Shown: positions 24,108 to 31,898 of the stretch, one piece after another
Layout: each line of letters starts with the position of its first letter
Position numbering within the stretch: the first letter of the stretch is position 1
DNA from: CAZTLE01 sp964614415
GTDB lineage: Bacteria; Bacteroidota; Bacteroidia; Flavobacteriales; Flavobacteriaceae
DNA: 64,000 nucleotides
Reading direction: 5' to 3'
Assembly: GCA_964614415.1 (NCBI GenBank)
Contig: CAZTLE010000002.1
Span: 1-64,000, forward strand
Notes under the pieces: model-generated
What the model saw: only the letters and a program-made list of their open reading frames with translations
Databases searched by the model: none
What the model was told of the DNA's origin: nothing
Translations under genes and position numbers: made by a program

Positions 24108-25550
24108 ACTATACTTAATACACACATTCTTCGGTTCGGTAAAGAAACGGAGTGCTTCGAATCCACCTTCCCGGCCCACACCGCTATTTTTTACACCGCC
24201 AAACGGAGTGCGTAGGTCGCGATTCAACCAGGTGTTTACCCAGACGATGCCGGCCTCCAGTTGTTTGGATACCCGCATAGTTCTGTGTACATCGTTGGTC
24301 CAAAGGGTAGAGGAGAGGCCATATTTTACGCCATTGGCCATGCGTAAGGCTTCTTCTTCAGTATCAAAAGGCATGATCGTCACTACCGGTCCGAATATCT
24401 CCTCTTGATTCACCCGACACTGATCATCATACACCTCAATCACAGTTGGCTCGAGGTAATAGCCATCCTCGAATCCAGGTACTGTTACCTGATTCCCACC
24501 GCATAGAACAGTCCCGCCTTCTTCCTTTGCCAGTTCGATATACGACTGCACCTTTTCCATGTGCGGTTTGGAAACGAGCGCCCCAACTTTGGTATCCGCA
24601 GCATAGGGATCGCCAATCTTCATTTGCTTCACTTTTTCTACGAAGTCAGATTTGAACTTATCGTAAAGAGGCCTTTCCACAAAAATACGGCTGCCACACA
24701 GGCAAATTTGCCCCTGATTGGCAAAAGACGATCTCAAGGTAACAGCGAGCATCTTGTCGTAGTCGCAATCGGCGAAAATTAGGTTGGGGTTCTTACCTCC
24801 CAGCTCTAAAGACAGTTTTTTGAACATGGGAGCTGCGGTTCGGGCGATATGTTCGCCGGTAGCAGTTCCGCCGGTGAATGAGATAGCTTTGATATTAGGG
24901 TGTTCAACAATGGCCTGCCCGGCCGAAGGGCCTGTGCCATGTACAATATTTAAAACTCCCGGGGGCAGCCCTGCTTCTGTAAGGATTTCTCCGAGAAGAT
25001 AGGCCGTCATTGGAGTTACTTCGCTGGGTTTTGCAACGACAGTATTCCCTGCGGCTATGGCCGGAGCCACTTTCCAGGTGAACAGGTACAGAGGTAGATT
25101 CCATGGTGAGATACACCCTACAACACCGATGGGCTGTCGCAGGGTAAAATTCATGGTATCCAGACCTACACTTTCATGGGCCTCACTGGCAAACTGCGTA
25201 ATGGCATTGGCAAAGAACCGGAAGTTGCTCGACGCTCTGGGTATGTCCACAGCTTTGGACAACCAGAGTGGCTTTCCGTTGTCTTTGGTTTCTGCTTCAG
25301 CCAAACGGTCGAGATTGGCTTCGATAAGCGAAGCTACTTTCAGAAGAATCCGGCTGCGCTCATCGATAGGGGTATTTGACCAGGACGGAAAGGCGGCTTT
25401 GGCTGCATCATAGGCCCGGGCGATATCATCGGCATTCGAATTTGCGATTTGCGAATAGACTTCGCCTTTCGAAGGATTATAATTATCAAGCCACTCTCCT
25501 GACACAGGTTCGCAATATTCACCGTTTATATAGTTTAAGATTTTTTGCAT
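24096..25550 (-). CDS. aldehyde dehydrogenase, probable 2-aminomuconate semialdehyde dehydrogenase
   Basis: Oxidises 2-aminomuconate (or 2-hydroxymuconate) semialdehyde with NAD+ in the meta-cleavage branch of kynurenine degradation. The 484-residue ALDH has the general base Glu249 in SLELGGKNPN and nucleophile Cys283 in NQGQICLCGSR, the oxyanion Asn in ISPWNLPLYLFTWK, and the C-terminal EIFGPVVTIMPF. Operon context with ACMSD and a RidA-type deaminase makes this substrate the best guess among ALDHs. The 3' end runs into a CCTCANN heptamer array that encodes its last residues, and a 200-base repeat-filled gap separates it from the SDR gene. Confidence 0.88.
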   Translation of the reverse strand: MQKILNYINGEYCEPVSGEWLDNYNPSKGEVYSQIANSNADDIARAYDAAKAAFPSWSNTPIDERSRILLKVASLIEANLDRLAEAETKDNGKPLWLSKAVDIPRASSNFRFFANAITQFASEAHESVGLDTMNFTLRQPIGVVGCISPWNLPLYLFTWKVAPAIAAGNTVVAKPSEVTPMTAYLLGEILTEAGLPPGVLNIVHGTGPSAGQAIVEHPNIKAISFTGGTATGEHIARTAAPMFKKLSLELGGKNPNLIFADCDYDKMLAVTLRSSFANQGQICLCGSRIFVERPLYDKFKSDFVEKVKQMKIGDPYAADTKVGALVSKPHMEKVQSYIELAKEEGGTVLCGGNQVTVPGFEDGYYLEPTVIEVYDDQCRVNQEEIFGPVVTIMPFDTEEEALRMANGVKYGLSSTLWTNDVHRTMRVSKQLEAGIVWVNTWLNRDLRTPFGGVKNSGVGREGGFEALRFFTEPKNVCIKYSSEV

Positions 25551-25573
25551 ATCAAGCTACTCTTCATGTTGCA

Positions 25574-25602
25574 TGAGATTTCTCTCTTCGTTCGAAATGA
25601 CA
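25574..25602. repeat. dispersed-repeat-like hairpin between operon genes
   Basis: TGAGATTTCTCTCTTCGTTC followed by GAAATGACA. ATTTC (25578-25582) and GAAAT (25594-25598) can pair. I recognise this as close to a small dispersed repeat seen in many Bacteroidota spacers (GAGATTCCTCACTTCGTTCG type). Confidence 0.6.
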
Positions 25603-25619
25603 ATAAAAAATAATAATAC

Positions 25620-26039
25620 TTAATCCACCGGCTTATACGCCATGGCTTTTATCTCTACCACCAAATTGGGGTGAGGTAATTGATGTACAGCCACCGTTGT
25701 GCGCGCGGGACCTGTTTCCTTGCTAAAGAACTCGGCATACACCTCGTTGTATCCTGCAAAGTCATTCATATTCACCAGAAAAGTAGTCACATCGACCACA
25801 TCGTCCATAGTGGCTCCTTCGGTGGCAAGGTAGTCTTTGATATTTTCCAGAACAGCCCGGGTCTGTTCGCGGACGTCGAGTCTCATGGTTCCCATTTCAT
25901 CCACCTGATGCACCCCGGCGAAGGTATTGTCCGGTAACCGGGAACTGGTGCCGGAAACAAAAATGTAATCTCCGGCGCGCTTCACATGTGGATACGCTCC
26001 TCGTGGCGTTGCCTTTCCTTCAACTAGTCTGCTTTTCAT
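25620..26039 (-). CDS. RidA-family protein, probable 2-aminomuconate deaminase
   Basis: A 139-residue RidA/YjgF/UK114 protein. The family core is visible: GDYIFVSGTSSRL, then QTRAVLENIKDYLATEGATMDDVVDVTTFLVNM, and the substrate-binding Arg in GPARTTVAV followed by PNLVVEIKAMA. In gene clusters for 3-hydroxyanthranilate or 2-nitrobenzoate catabolism a RidA relative acts as 2-aminomuconate deaminase giving 4-oxalocrotonate. The operon position between kmo and the semialdehyde dehydrogenase supports that role over general enamine detoxification. Confidence 0.85.
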   Translation of the reverse strand: MKSRLVEGKATPRGAYPHVKRAGDYIFVSGTSSRLPDNTFAGVHQVDEMGTMRLDVREQTRAVLENIKDYLATEGATMDDVVDVTTFLVNMNDFAGYNEVYAEFFSKETGPARTTVAVHQLPHPNLVVEIKAMAYKPVD

Positions 26040-26059
26040 GATAAGTTTATCTTGTTTCA

Positions 26060-26101
26060 GGGCGCTGAGTATCAGCCGAAGGCCGATGTACCGAAGCGCC
26101 C
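26060..26101. repeat. two-stem inverted repeat between kmo and the RidA gene
   Basis: Outer arms GGGCGCT (26060-26066) and AGCGCCC (26095-26101) are perfect complements. Inside, ATCAGCC and GGCCGAT form a second stem with one mismatch around GAA. It resembles the small dispersed hairpins of other Bacteroidota spacers (GGCGCTGAG...CCGAAGCGCC). Confidence 0.65.
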
Positions 26102-26106
26102 GATTC

Positions 26107-27507
26107 TTATAAATTCTTCACTACCGAATCGACGTATAAAATGTCGGCAGTTTCTATTTTTACCAGGTCCAGTTTTTCCCGGAGGGTCATGGCATCTGTG
26201 ATCCTTCCTTCGTCCAGCAAATTCAGGATGGCTTTGTCCTGGGCGCGACCTCTGCGCATGGCTTCCGAGTACGGAACCTCTTCTTCAAAGGTCACCAGGG
26301 AATACTTGGAGTGATATTCTTTCGGAAATTCGTTTTCAAAGGCTATCTCCAATTTGCGTTTCTCCTGGAATAACGGATTGGCCGTATGTTCCTTCATTTC
26401 GTGGAAATTGTCAACGGCAAGATCGGCAATGGCATCGGTATCTTTTTTTCTTTGGGCCTCATAGGCTGAAAAGACTTGTTCCCAATCACCCTCGTGCCGG
26501 TCCAGAACCTCGTTCAGTACCACCACATCTTCAAAGGAGGCATTCATACCCTGACCATAGAAAGGCACGATGGCATGTGCTGCATCACCCATGAGCAGTG
26601 TTTTGCCATAGGAATGCCACGGAGAACATTTAATGGTGCCCAGAGGTCCTGTAGGGTTTTCGAAGAACTCCTCCGCAAGGTTTGGCATCAGGGCGACTGC
26701 ATCAGGAAATTCAGAAGTAAAATATTCCTCTACCTTTTCAGGAGTCGTTAGATTGTCAAAACAGTAATCACTGTTGGAATAGGGTAGGAACAAGGTCACG
26801 GTAAAGCTACCGTCCAGGTTGGGCAGGGCAATTAGCATGTCCTCGCCCCGCGGCCAAATATGCAATGCACTCTTGTCAGTGCGATAACCACCACCTTCGG
26901 CGGGTGGGATGGTAATTTCTTTGTACCCATGCGTCAACCAGTCCTGAGAATAACTAAAGAGAAATTCACGCTGCAGGAACATGCTTTTGCGGACTGCTGA
27001 TCCGGCACCATCGGTTCCAAATAATATATCAGCCGAAAGGACCACGTCCTCTCCCGTATCGTAATTGGTGAAAGTCGCGGAGGCACTCTGCAGGTCTACC
27101 GACTTGCAACCGTGATTGAAGTAGAGCGTCACCTCCGGCATCTCCTCAGCGGCATCCAGTAATACCATATTCAGTCCCGGACGTGAAATGGAGTTAATGT
27201 ATTCTTCTTCCCGTCCGCTGTAACGGCTTAAGAAGGTATTTCCTTCAGGATCGTGAATGCGCCTCCCCAGCATTGGAATGCAAAGTGCTTCGACCTCTTT
27301 TTCCAGACCTACCATGGTCATGGCTTTGATACCGCGGTCTGAAAATGCCAGGTTAATTGACCGGCCGGCATCCTGTTCCACTTTCCGCAGATCCGGACGT
27401 TTTTCCACCATGGTGACCTTATATCCGCGTTGTGCCATACGAAGGGCCAGGAGACTTCCGCAAAGTCCTGCGCCTACTATGAGTATATGTTCTTTTGTAT
27501 TGGGCAT
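26107..27507 (-). CDS. kmo: kynurenine 3-monooxygenase
   Basis: FAD-dependent hydroxylase converting L-kynurenine to 3-hydroxykynurenine with NADPH and O2. The 466-residue flavoprotein has the Rossmann motif GAGLCGSLLALRMAQRG near the N-terminus, the GRSINLAFSDRGIKAM segment typical of KMO, FGTDGAGSAVRKSM, and the FAD-ribityl motif GDAAHAIVPFYGQGMNASFED. It starts 6 bases after kynU and precedes the RidA gene, so the operon order follows the pathway. Confidence 0.95.
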   Translation of the reverse strand: MPNTKEHILIVGAGLCGSLLALRMAQRGYKVTMVEKRPDLRKVEQDAGRSINLAFSDRGIKAMTMVGLEKEVEALCIPMLGRRIHDPEGNTFLSRYSGREEEYINSISRPGLNMVLLDAAEEMPEVTLYFNHGCKSVDLQSASATFTNYDTGEDVVLSADILFGTDGAGSAVRKSMFLQREFLFSYSQDWLTHGYKEITIPPAEGGGYRTDKSALHIWPRGEDMLIALPNLDGSFTVTLFLPYSNSDYCFDNLTTPEKVEEYFTSEFPDAVALMPNLAEEFFENPTGPLGTIKCSPWHSYGKTLLMGDAAHAIVPFYGQGMNASFEDVVVLNEVLDRHEGDWEQVFSAYEAQRKKDTDAIADLAVDNFHEMKEHTANPLFQEKRKLEIAFENEFPKEYHSKYSLVTFEEEVPYSEAMRRGRAQDKAILNLLDEGRITDAMTLREKLDLVKIETADILYVDSVVKNL

Positions 27508-27513
27508 GTGATA

Positions 27514-28776
27514 CTAAGTTAGAACTTTTTTAAGCCGTTCGACGAACTGAAAAACATCCTCAAAACTGTTATACAGAGGGACGGGTGCCACACGGATCAC
27601 ATCCGGCTCCCGCCAATCGCTTATTACACCCGCCTGGGTGAGTTGATCGTGCAGTGCTTTATCTGCACTAAGCACCTGGATGGAGAGCTGACAGCCACGT
27701 TCGTCCGGATTTCTCGGAGTAATGATCTGAATGCGATCGTCATTGAGTTCATCAATTAAAAATTCCAGAAAACCGGTAAGCTTCAATGATTTTTCCCTAA
27801 GGTTTTCCATTCCGGCTTCCATATATACTTCCAGAGAAGCACGAATGGCTACCATGGAAAGAATAGGCGGGTTGCTCAACTGCCATCCTTCGGCACCGGG
27901 AAGTACGTCAAATTCATGGCGCATGTTGAAACGCGTTTGCTTGTTGTGCCCCCACCATCCTGCGAAACGCTTCAGTTCAGGGTTATTTGCATGTCGTTCG
28001 TGCACAAAACAACCGCCCAGACTTCCGGGTCCGCTGTTGAGGTATTTATAAGTACACCATACGGCGAAATCGGCTCCGGTGTCATGTAATTTCGGAAGGA
28101 TGTTTCCCGCACCATGGGCCAGGTCAAAACCTACCATGGCACCATGTCGATGTCCGAGTTCTGCAATCTGTTGCAAGGGATATACCTGACCGCTGTAATA
28201 GTTAGGGCAGCCTATCAATAATAAGGCGACAGAATCGCCCTGATCCCGCATTATTGTTTCCAGATCTTCAAACCTGCACAATTCTTCTCCTTCCGGCGGC
28301 GACCAAAGAATTAGGCCGTCTTCAGGATCGAATCCATGAAAACGCAACTGACTTTCAACAGCATACTTGTCGGAAGGAAAAGCATCTTTTTCAATAATGA
28401 TCTTATATCTGGAATCGGTAGGGCGGTAAAAAGAGACCATCATAAAATGAAGATTGGCGGTAAGGGTGTTCATTACCACCACCTCTTCCGGTTTGGCTCC
28501 AACTACGGTTGCCATGCTGTTGGTAAGGAATTCATGATATGGAAGCCAGGGGTGACGAGCTTCCAAATGCCCTTCTACGCCGAGCGAAGCCCAGTCTTCC
28601 AGCTCACTCTTAAGATATTGTTCGGTGCGTTTGGGTTGTAAACCAAGGGAATTTCCACAGAAGTAGACGAGTTCTTCTCCCGAAGCATCTTTTGGCATAT
28701 GAAATTGCTCCCGAAAATGCCGTAACGGATCTTGATTGTCGCAGTTCCGGGCATAGGCGAGGCTATTTTCGTACAT
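27514..28776 (-). CDS. kynU: kynureninase
   Basis: PLP enzyme cleaving kynurenine or 3-hydroxykynurenine to (3-hydroxy)anthranilate and alanine. The 420-residue protein has the PLP lysine Lys244 in VWCTYKYLNSGPGS, the cofactor Asp in GFDLAHGAGN, and the family stretches FCGNSLGLQP and GWWGHNKQTRFNM. It is the first gene of the operon, with an exact Bacteroidota promoter box 23 bases before the ATG. A tryptophan 2,3-dioxygenase gene, needed to make kynurenine, is not in this window. Confidence 0.95.
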   Translation of the reverse strand: MYENSLAYARNCDNQDPLRHFREQFHMPKDASGEELVYFCGNSLGLQPKRTEQYLKSELEDWASLGVEGHLEARHPWLPYHEFLTNSMATVVGAKPEEVVVMNTLTANLHFMMVSFYRPTDSRYKIIIEKDAFPSDKYAVESQLRFHGFDPEDGLILWSPPEGEELCRFEDLETIMRDQGDSVALLLIGCPNYYSGQVYPLQQIAELGHRHGAMVGFDLAHGAGNILPKLHDTGADFAVWCTYKYLNSGPGSLGGCFVHERHANNPELKRFAGWWGHNKQTRFNMRHEFDVLPGAEGWQLSNPPILSMVAIRASLEVYMEAGMENLREKSLKLTGFLEFLIDELNDDRIQIITPRNPDERGCQLSIQVLSADKALHDQLTQAGVISDWREPDVIRVAPVPLYNSFEDVFQFVERLKKVLT

Positions 28777-28799
28777 AGTGAAGGAAGTTAATTGCCTAA

Positions 28800-28832
28800 C
28801 AAAAATAGGAATTAATATCCGTTCGATTCAAT
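28800..28832 (-). promoter_or_regulatory. promoter of the kynurenine operon
   Basis: On the minus strand TATTTTTG (28800-28807) matches TAnnTTTG, with a TTG -33 element 21 bases upstream. It lies 23 bases before the kynU ATG. No operator-like symmetry was noted around it. Confidence 0.6.
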
Positions 28833-28904
28833 GATCCGTTCTCCAAAAATACACAGCCTGTGAATTGCCTTAAAACTTACTCTTTCTCGGCTCGTAATGG
28901 TCGA

Positions 28905-28927
28905 ATCCCCCGACCTGCTCAGGGCTT
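28905..28927. repeat. degenerate family A inverted repeat
   Basis: CCCCCGACCTGCTCAGGG (about 28907-28924) is the complement of a CCCTGAGCAGGTCGGGGG form, a diverged relative of the CCCTGAGC...GAAGGG repeats elsewhere in the window. It lies between kynU and the lipoprotein gene at 28941. Confidence 0.45.
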
Positions 28928-28940
28928 TGGTGATAATCGA

Positions 28941-29630
28941 CTATTTGATGGTCACATTGGTGAAAAAAAGCTCGAAACCTCCGGTACTGTCGCGGTGCAT
29001 TTTGGCAAAGTGGATTCCGTTTTGAGTGGTGTGGTCTTCCCAGGTATTAGTCATGGTGGGAATGCTATCATTTCCTTCGCGGAAAACCCATTCATGGATC
29101 TTGAATTCCGAGTCATAGTAGAAATCGTAAGCATCTCCGGGTGTATATCCGCCACTGGGGCCATAGGTTATGGTTAACCTGTTAAGCGTGTCCTGAGAAA
29201 TAGGAGCAAGGACATTCTCTTCTTCGGAGAAGGACGTTCCTTCATCCCAAACCAGATTGAACGGGGCCAAAAGCCAGTACTTGTCATTGATGAATCCGGC
29301 GTCAGCGCGCTGCGTCAAACTGTCAATATTACTGCGATTGTAGGAAACCGTATCTCCGGCCATGATCATAGTAACATCTCCTGTCTTGGGTTTCCAGATC
29401 CAGCCGCGTTCAAAATTTCTATTGGGACGTTTCACATTGAACGTAAATTGAACTTCGGTAACATTATCCCAATTCTCATACCCATAGGCATTGGCAATGG
29501 CTTCTGCCGTGCTGAGTTCCCTTGACTCGGGAACATCCACCTCTGATTCTGAATTTTCGATGGTTTTGGCGTCATTTTTACAGCTAATGACCGCAAGGCC
29601 TAAACATAACAAAAGGAGTGTGGTTCTCAT
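28941..29630 (-). CDS. lipoprotein, unknown
   Basis: A 229-residue lipoprotein with lipobox AVISC (Cys17). After an acidic linker (ENSESEVDVPES) comes a beta-rich domain: ANAYGYENWDNVTEVQFTF, then RGWIWKPKTGDVTMI, DKYWLLAPFNLVWDEG, and FYYDSEFKIHEWVFREG. The alternation of aromatic strands resembles LolA/LolB-like or outer-membrane-lipoprotein folds often seen as heme- or lipid-related proteins in this phylum, but I cannot name a family. It stands alone between the kynurenine operon promoter and the cupredoxin gene. Confidence 0.75.
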   Translation of the reverse strand: MRTTLLLLCLGLAVISCKNDAKTIENSESEVDVPESRELSTAEAIANAYGYENWDNVTEVQFTFNVKRPNRNFERGWIWKPKTGDVTMIMAGDTVSYNRSNIDSLTQRADAGFINDKYWLLAPFNLVWDEGTSFSEEENVLAPISQDTLNRLTITYGPSGGYTPGDAYDFYYDSEFKIHEWVFREGNDSIPTMTNTWEDHTTQNGIHFAKMHRDSTGGFELFFTNVTIK

Positions 29631-29705
29631 GGTTGGAATTTTTTATAAAAGTAACGAAACGGATTTACTTGGAGTTCTTTACTGAAGGCGATTAACACAA
29701 AACAA

Positions 29706-29735
29706 AAAAGCCTCTCTCCAAAAGGAGAAAGGCCT
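29706..29735 (-). terminator. intrinsic terminator after the cupredoxin gene
   Basis: A 10-base-pair stem (29710-29719 with 29724-29733; arms GCCTTTCTCC and GGAGAGAGGC on the minus strand, one G-U) with a TTTT loop and a T-run after it in the minus direction. Confidence 0.85.
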
Positions 29736-29761
29736 TGATAAAAAATGCTTGACTGAAAGTC

Positions 29762-30136
29762 CTACTGGACGATCAGTGTATATTGGGGAGTGGGATTCAG
29801 TGGGCAGAAGTACACGTACTCGCCTTTTTCAAGGGTCACTTCTTTGGACGTTTCTTTAGTGTTGTTGGCCACAGGGCTGGTCACATAGGCACTTTTGATG
29901 TGCGCATCAGGATTGCTCTTGGGTGCTAATACGAATCCTACATTATGACCAACGTTGTTGTTGGCGATCTCAAAAACGTAGGTTCCCGGCTTTAACGTAA
30001 GTTGCTTTTGGGTAAATTCTCCCTTTGTTTGTTCAAGAGAAACGGTTTTTGTTTCCTTGGCCATCATTTTGTCCTGGGCGTTGGCCGTAGCGAACACACC
30101 GAAAATCATTATTAATAGTACTGCAATCTTTTTCAT
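29762..30136 (-). CDS. exported cupredoxin-domain protein
   Basis: A 124-residue exported protein (signal ending TANAQ, about residue 21) of the plastocyanin/azurin-like fold. Predicted copper-site parts are the first His in NNNVGHNVGFVL and Cys in YVYFCPLNPTPQYTL. Where a second His would normally follow the Cys loop (CxxxxxxH) there is Gln, so a classic type 1 site may be incomplete. Related short Bacteroidota proteins share the CPLNPTP loop. The gene has its own strong terminator and is separated from the divergent methyltransferase gene by 140 bases. Confidence 0.8.
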   Translation of the reverse strand: MKKIAVLLIMIFGVFATANAQDKMMAKETKTVSLEQTKGEFTQKQLTLKPGTYVFEIANNNVGHNVGFVLAPKSNPDAHIKSAYVTSPVANNTKETSKEVTLEKGEYVYFCPLNPTPQYTLIVQ

Positions 30137-30254
30137 GTTGAGTTATTTTAGATTAGACGTTTACTTTTTTTGACAGTACAAAGATGCGACCGAAGAGAGG
30201 TGGCGCTATTGTGTTTTTTTCCCGATGACTTGTCATTCTTTCCTTGAAGAAGTT

Positions 30255-30262
30255 TATTTTTA
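30255..30262 (+). promoter_or_regulatory. probable -7 box of the methyltransferase gene
   Basis: TATTTTTA, one base off TAnnTTTG, lies 14 bases before the ATG at 30277. It also marks the ATG at 30244 as too far upstream to be the start. Confidence 0.4.
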
Positions 30263-30276
30263 GCAAAAAGACCGGA

Positions 30277-31077
30277 ATGGACCTGAATAAAGCGTTCGAA
30301 ACCAACAGAGAGACCTGGAATAAGAAAGTGGCGATTCATGCCGAAGGCGATTTTTACAATATGGAGGCCTTCAGGAATGGAGCTTCTTCTCTGAATGAGT
30401 TCGAGTTGAACGCCCTTGGCGATGTGAATAACAAAAGCTTACTTCATTTGCAATGTCACTTTGGACAGGACACGCTCAGTTGGAGCAGGATGGGGGCCCG
30501 ATGCACCGGAATTGATATTTCTGATAAGGCCATCGCCCTGGCTAAGCAATTAAGCGGTGAACTGGACCTGGAAGCAGATTTTGTATGCTGCAATGTGCTT
30601 GACACTTCAAGGCATGTTTCTGAGACCTTCGATATTGTGTTTACCAGTTATGGTACCATCGGTTGGCTTCCCGACCTGAAGCCCTGGGCTCAAATGATCT
30701 ATGAACGTCTAAAACCCGGAGGGGTCTTCTACATTGTGGAATTCCATCCTATCGTTTGGATGTTCGATTATACCGGTTCTAAGCCGGAAATGATCTATGG
30801 ATACGATCAACAAGAGGCCATTTACGAAGAATACGAAGGTACTTATGCCGATACCTCGGCCAATATAGTGAGTAAGGAATACGGCTGGAACCACGGTTTG
30901 GGAGAAGTGGTTACGACACTTACCGAAGCAGGGCTTCACATTGAGTTTCTAAAGGAGCATCCGGTTTCACCCTACAATGTTTTTCCCGGACTTGAGCAAA
31001 ACGAAAAAGGGATGTACTTTCTGCCCAAAGGACTCTATCCCTTACTTTTCGAGATCAAGGCAACAAAAAACGGCTGA
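30277..31077 (+). CDS. class I SAM-dependent methyltransferase
   Basis: A 266-residue methyltransferase of unknown substrate, starting at MDLNKAFETNRETWNKK, a typical N-terminus for this subgroup. The SAM motif I is LLHLQCHFGQDTLSW, in which CHFGQD replaces the usual GxGxG, followed by CTGIDISDKAI (acidic end of strand 2), FDIVFTSYGTIGWLPDL and a C-terminal segment PYNVFPG. The stop codon lies inside a hairpin terminator shared with the convergent msrA gene. Confidence 0.85.
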   Translation: MDLNKAFETNRETWNKKVAIHAEGDFYNMEAFRNGASSLNEFELNALGDVNNKSLLHLQCHFGQDTLSWSRMGARCTGIDISDKAIALAKQLSGELDLEADFVCCNVLDTSRHVSETFDIVFTSYGTIGWLPDLKPWAQMIYERLKPGGVFYIVEFHPIVWMFDYTGSKPEMIYGYDQQEAIYEEYEGTYADTSANIVSKEYGWNHGLGEVVTTLTEAGLHIEFLKEHPVSPYNVFPGLEQNEKGMYFLPKGLYPLLFEIKATKNG

Positions 31078-31094
31078 TTTCTCAGCCGTTTCTA
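31068..31094. terminator. bidirectional terminator between methyltransferase and msrA
   Basis: Nine-base-pair stem AACGGCTGA (31069-31077) with TCAGCCGTT (31082-31090), four-base loop, A-rich before and T-rich after. The left arm includes the methyltransferase stop codon. It sits between convergent genes 18 bases apart. Confidence 0.82.
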
Positions 31095-31095
31095 T

Positions 31096-31779
31096 TTAGT
31101 GTTCTGTACTGTCTTTTAACAAGTGAGGAAATTTCTTCTGAAAGCGCTTTAGGCGTGGTACCGATATGTTTTGAATATAAGGATGGTTCGGATTGCGCTT
31201 CTCAAAGTCCTGATGATAGGCTTCACCAACCCAGAATTTCTGGAACGGTAAAACCTGAGCCGCCACTTTGTCCCCGCCCAGTTCTTCGTTGATCGCGGCA
31301 ATTTTTTCCTCTATGATCTGTTTTTGCTCGTCATTCTGGTAGAAAACGATCGATCGGTACTGTGAACCGTAATCAGGTCCCTGTCCGTTTACCTGTGTCA
31401 CATTTTGGGAGCCGAAATAAACATCTACCAGATCATTAAAACTAATCACAGAGGGATCGTAGATAATCTCAACTGCTTCGGCATGTCCGGTACGTCCGGT
31501 GTTGCTGGACTGATAAGTAGGGTTCTCGGTATGTCCACCGCTGTATCCCGAAATAGATTCCTTAACGCCTTTTACACTTTCGTAGACGGCTTCAACACAC
31601 CAAAAACAACCACTGGCGAAGTACGCTCTGGCATATCCGTCGGTGCTCTCAACCTGAACGGGTGTAAGTTCCTTTTGTGCCAATGCTTCGGCATCTTTAT
31701 TTTTTTTGTTGGACGGTTGGCATGCTGCAGGGATTCCCGCCAGGACGGCAAGAATTAATAACACACTGTACTTTTTCAT
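31096..31779 (-). CDS. msrA: peptide-methionine (S)-S-oxide reductase, lipoprotein
   Basis: Reduces methionine-S-sulfoxide in proteins. The 227-residue form starts at MKKYSVLLILAVLAG with a lipobox ending at Cys20 (IPAAC), so the enzyme is predicted to be membrane-anchored in the cell envelope. The catalytic core has ASGCFWCVEAVYESVKGV with the active-site Cys, SGYSGGHTENPTY, GHAEAVEI and the GQGPDYGSQYRS segment, all typical of MsrA. The three residues of a longer start (MQIK) are disregarded. The zinc-ribbon-family gene upstream ends in its own terminator, so msrA is transcribed separately. Confidence 0.95.
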   Translation of the reverse strand: MKKYSVLLILAVLAGIPAACQPSNKKNKDAEALAQKELTPVQVESTDGYARAYFASGCFWCVEAVYESVKGVKESISGYSGGHTENPTYQSSNTGRTGHAEAVEIIYDPSVISFNDLVDVYFGSQNVTQVNGQGPDYGSQYRSIVFYQNDEQKQIIEEKIAAINEELGGDKVAAQVLPFQKFWVGEAYHQDFEKRNPNHPYIQNISVPRLKRFQKKFPHLLKDSTEH

Positions 31780-31849
31780 TTTTATCTGCAATTTATGTAG
31801 TTGGAAATTGGGTCGTGAATAGCCTTATTTCCTTTCATAAAAATACGAA

Positions 31850-31876
31850 AAAAGCCCTCAAAAACTGAGGGCTTTC
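31850..31876 (-). terminator. intrinsic terminator after the zinc-ribbon-family gene
   Basis: Stem AAGCCCTCA (31852-31860) with TGAGGGCTT (31866-31874), five-base loop, and a run of T after it in the minus direction. Confidence 0.85.
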
Positions 31877-31898
31877 TATTTCGGTATATTCTGAAATT

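Noticed and set aside
30148..30339. 63-residue minus-strand frame between the cupredoxin and methyltransferase genes
   Set aside because: It overlaps the methyltransferase start and its likely promoter, and shows no signal peptide, TM segment or motif.
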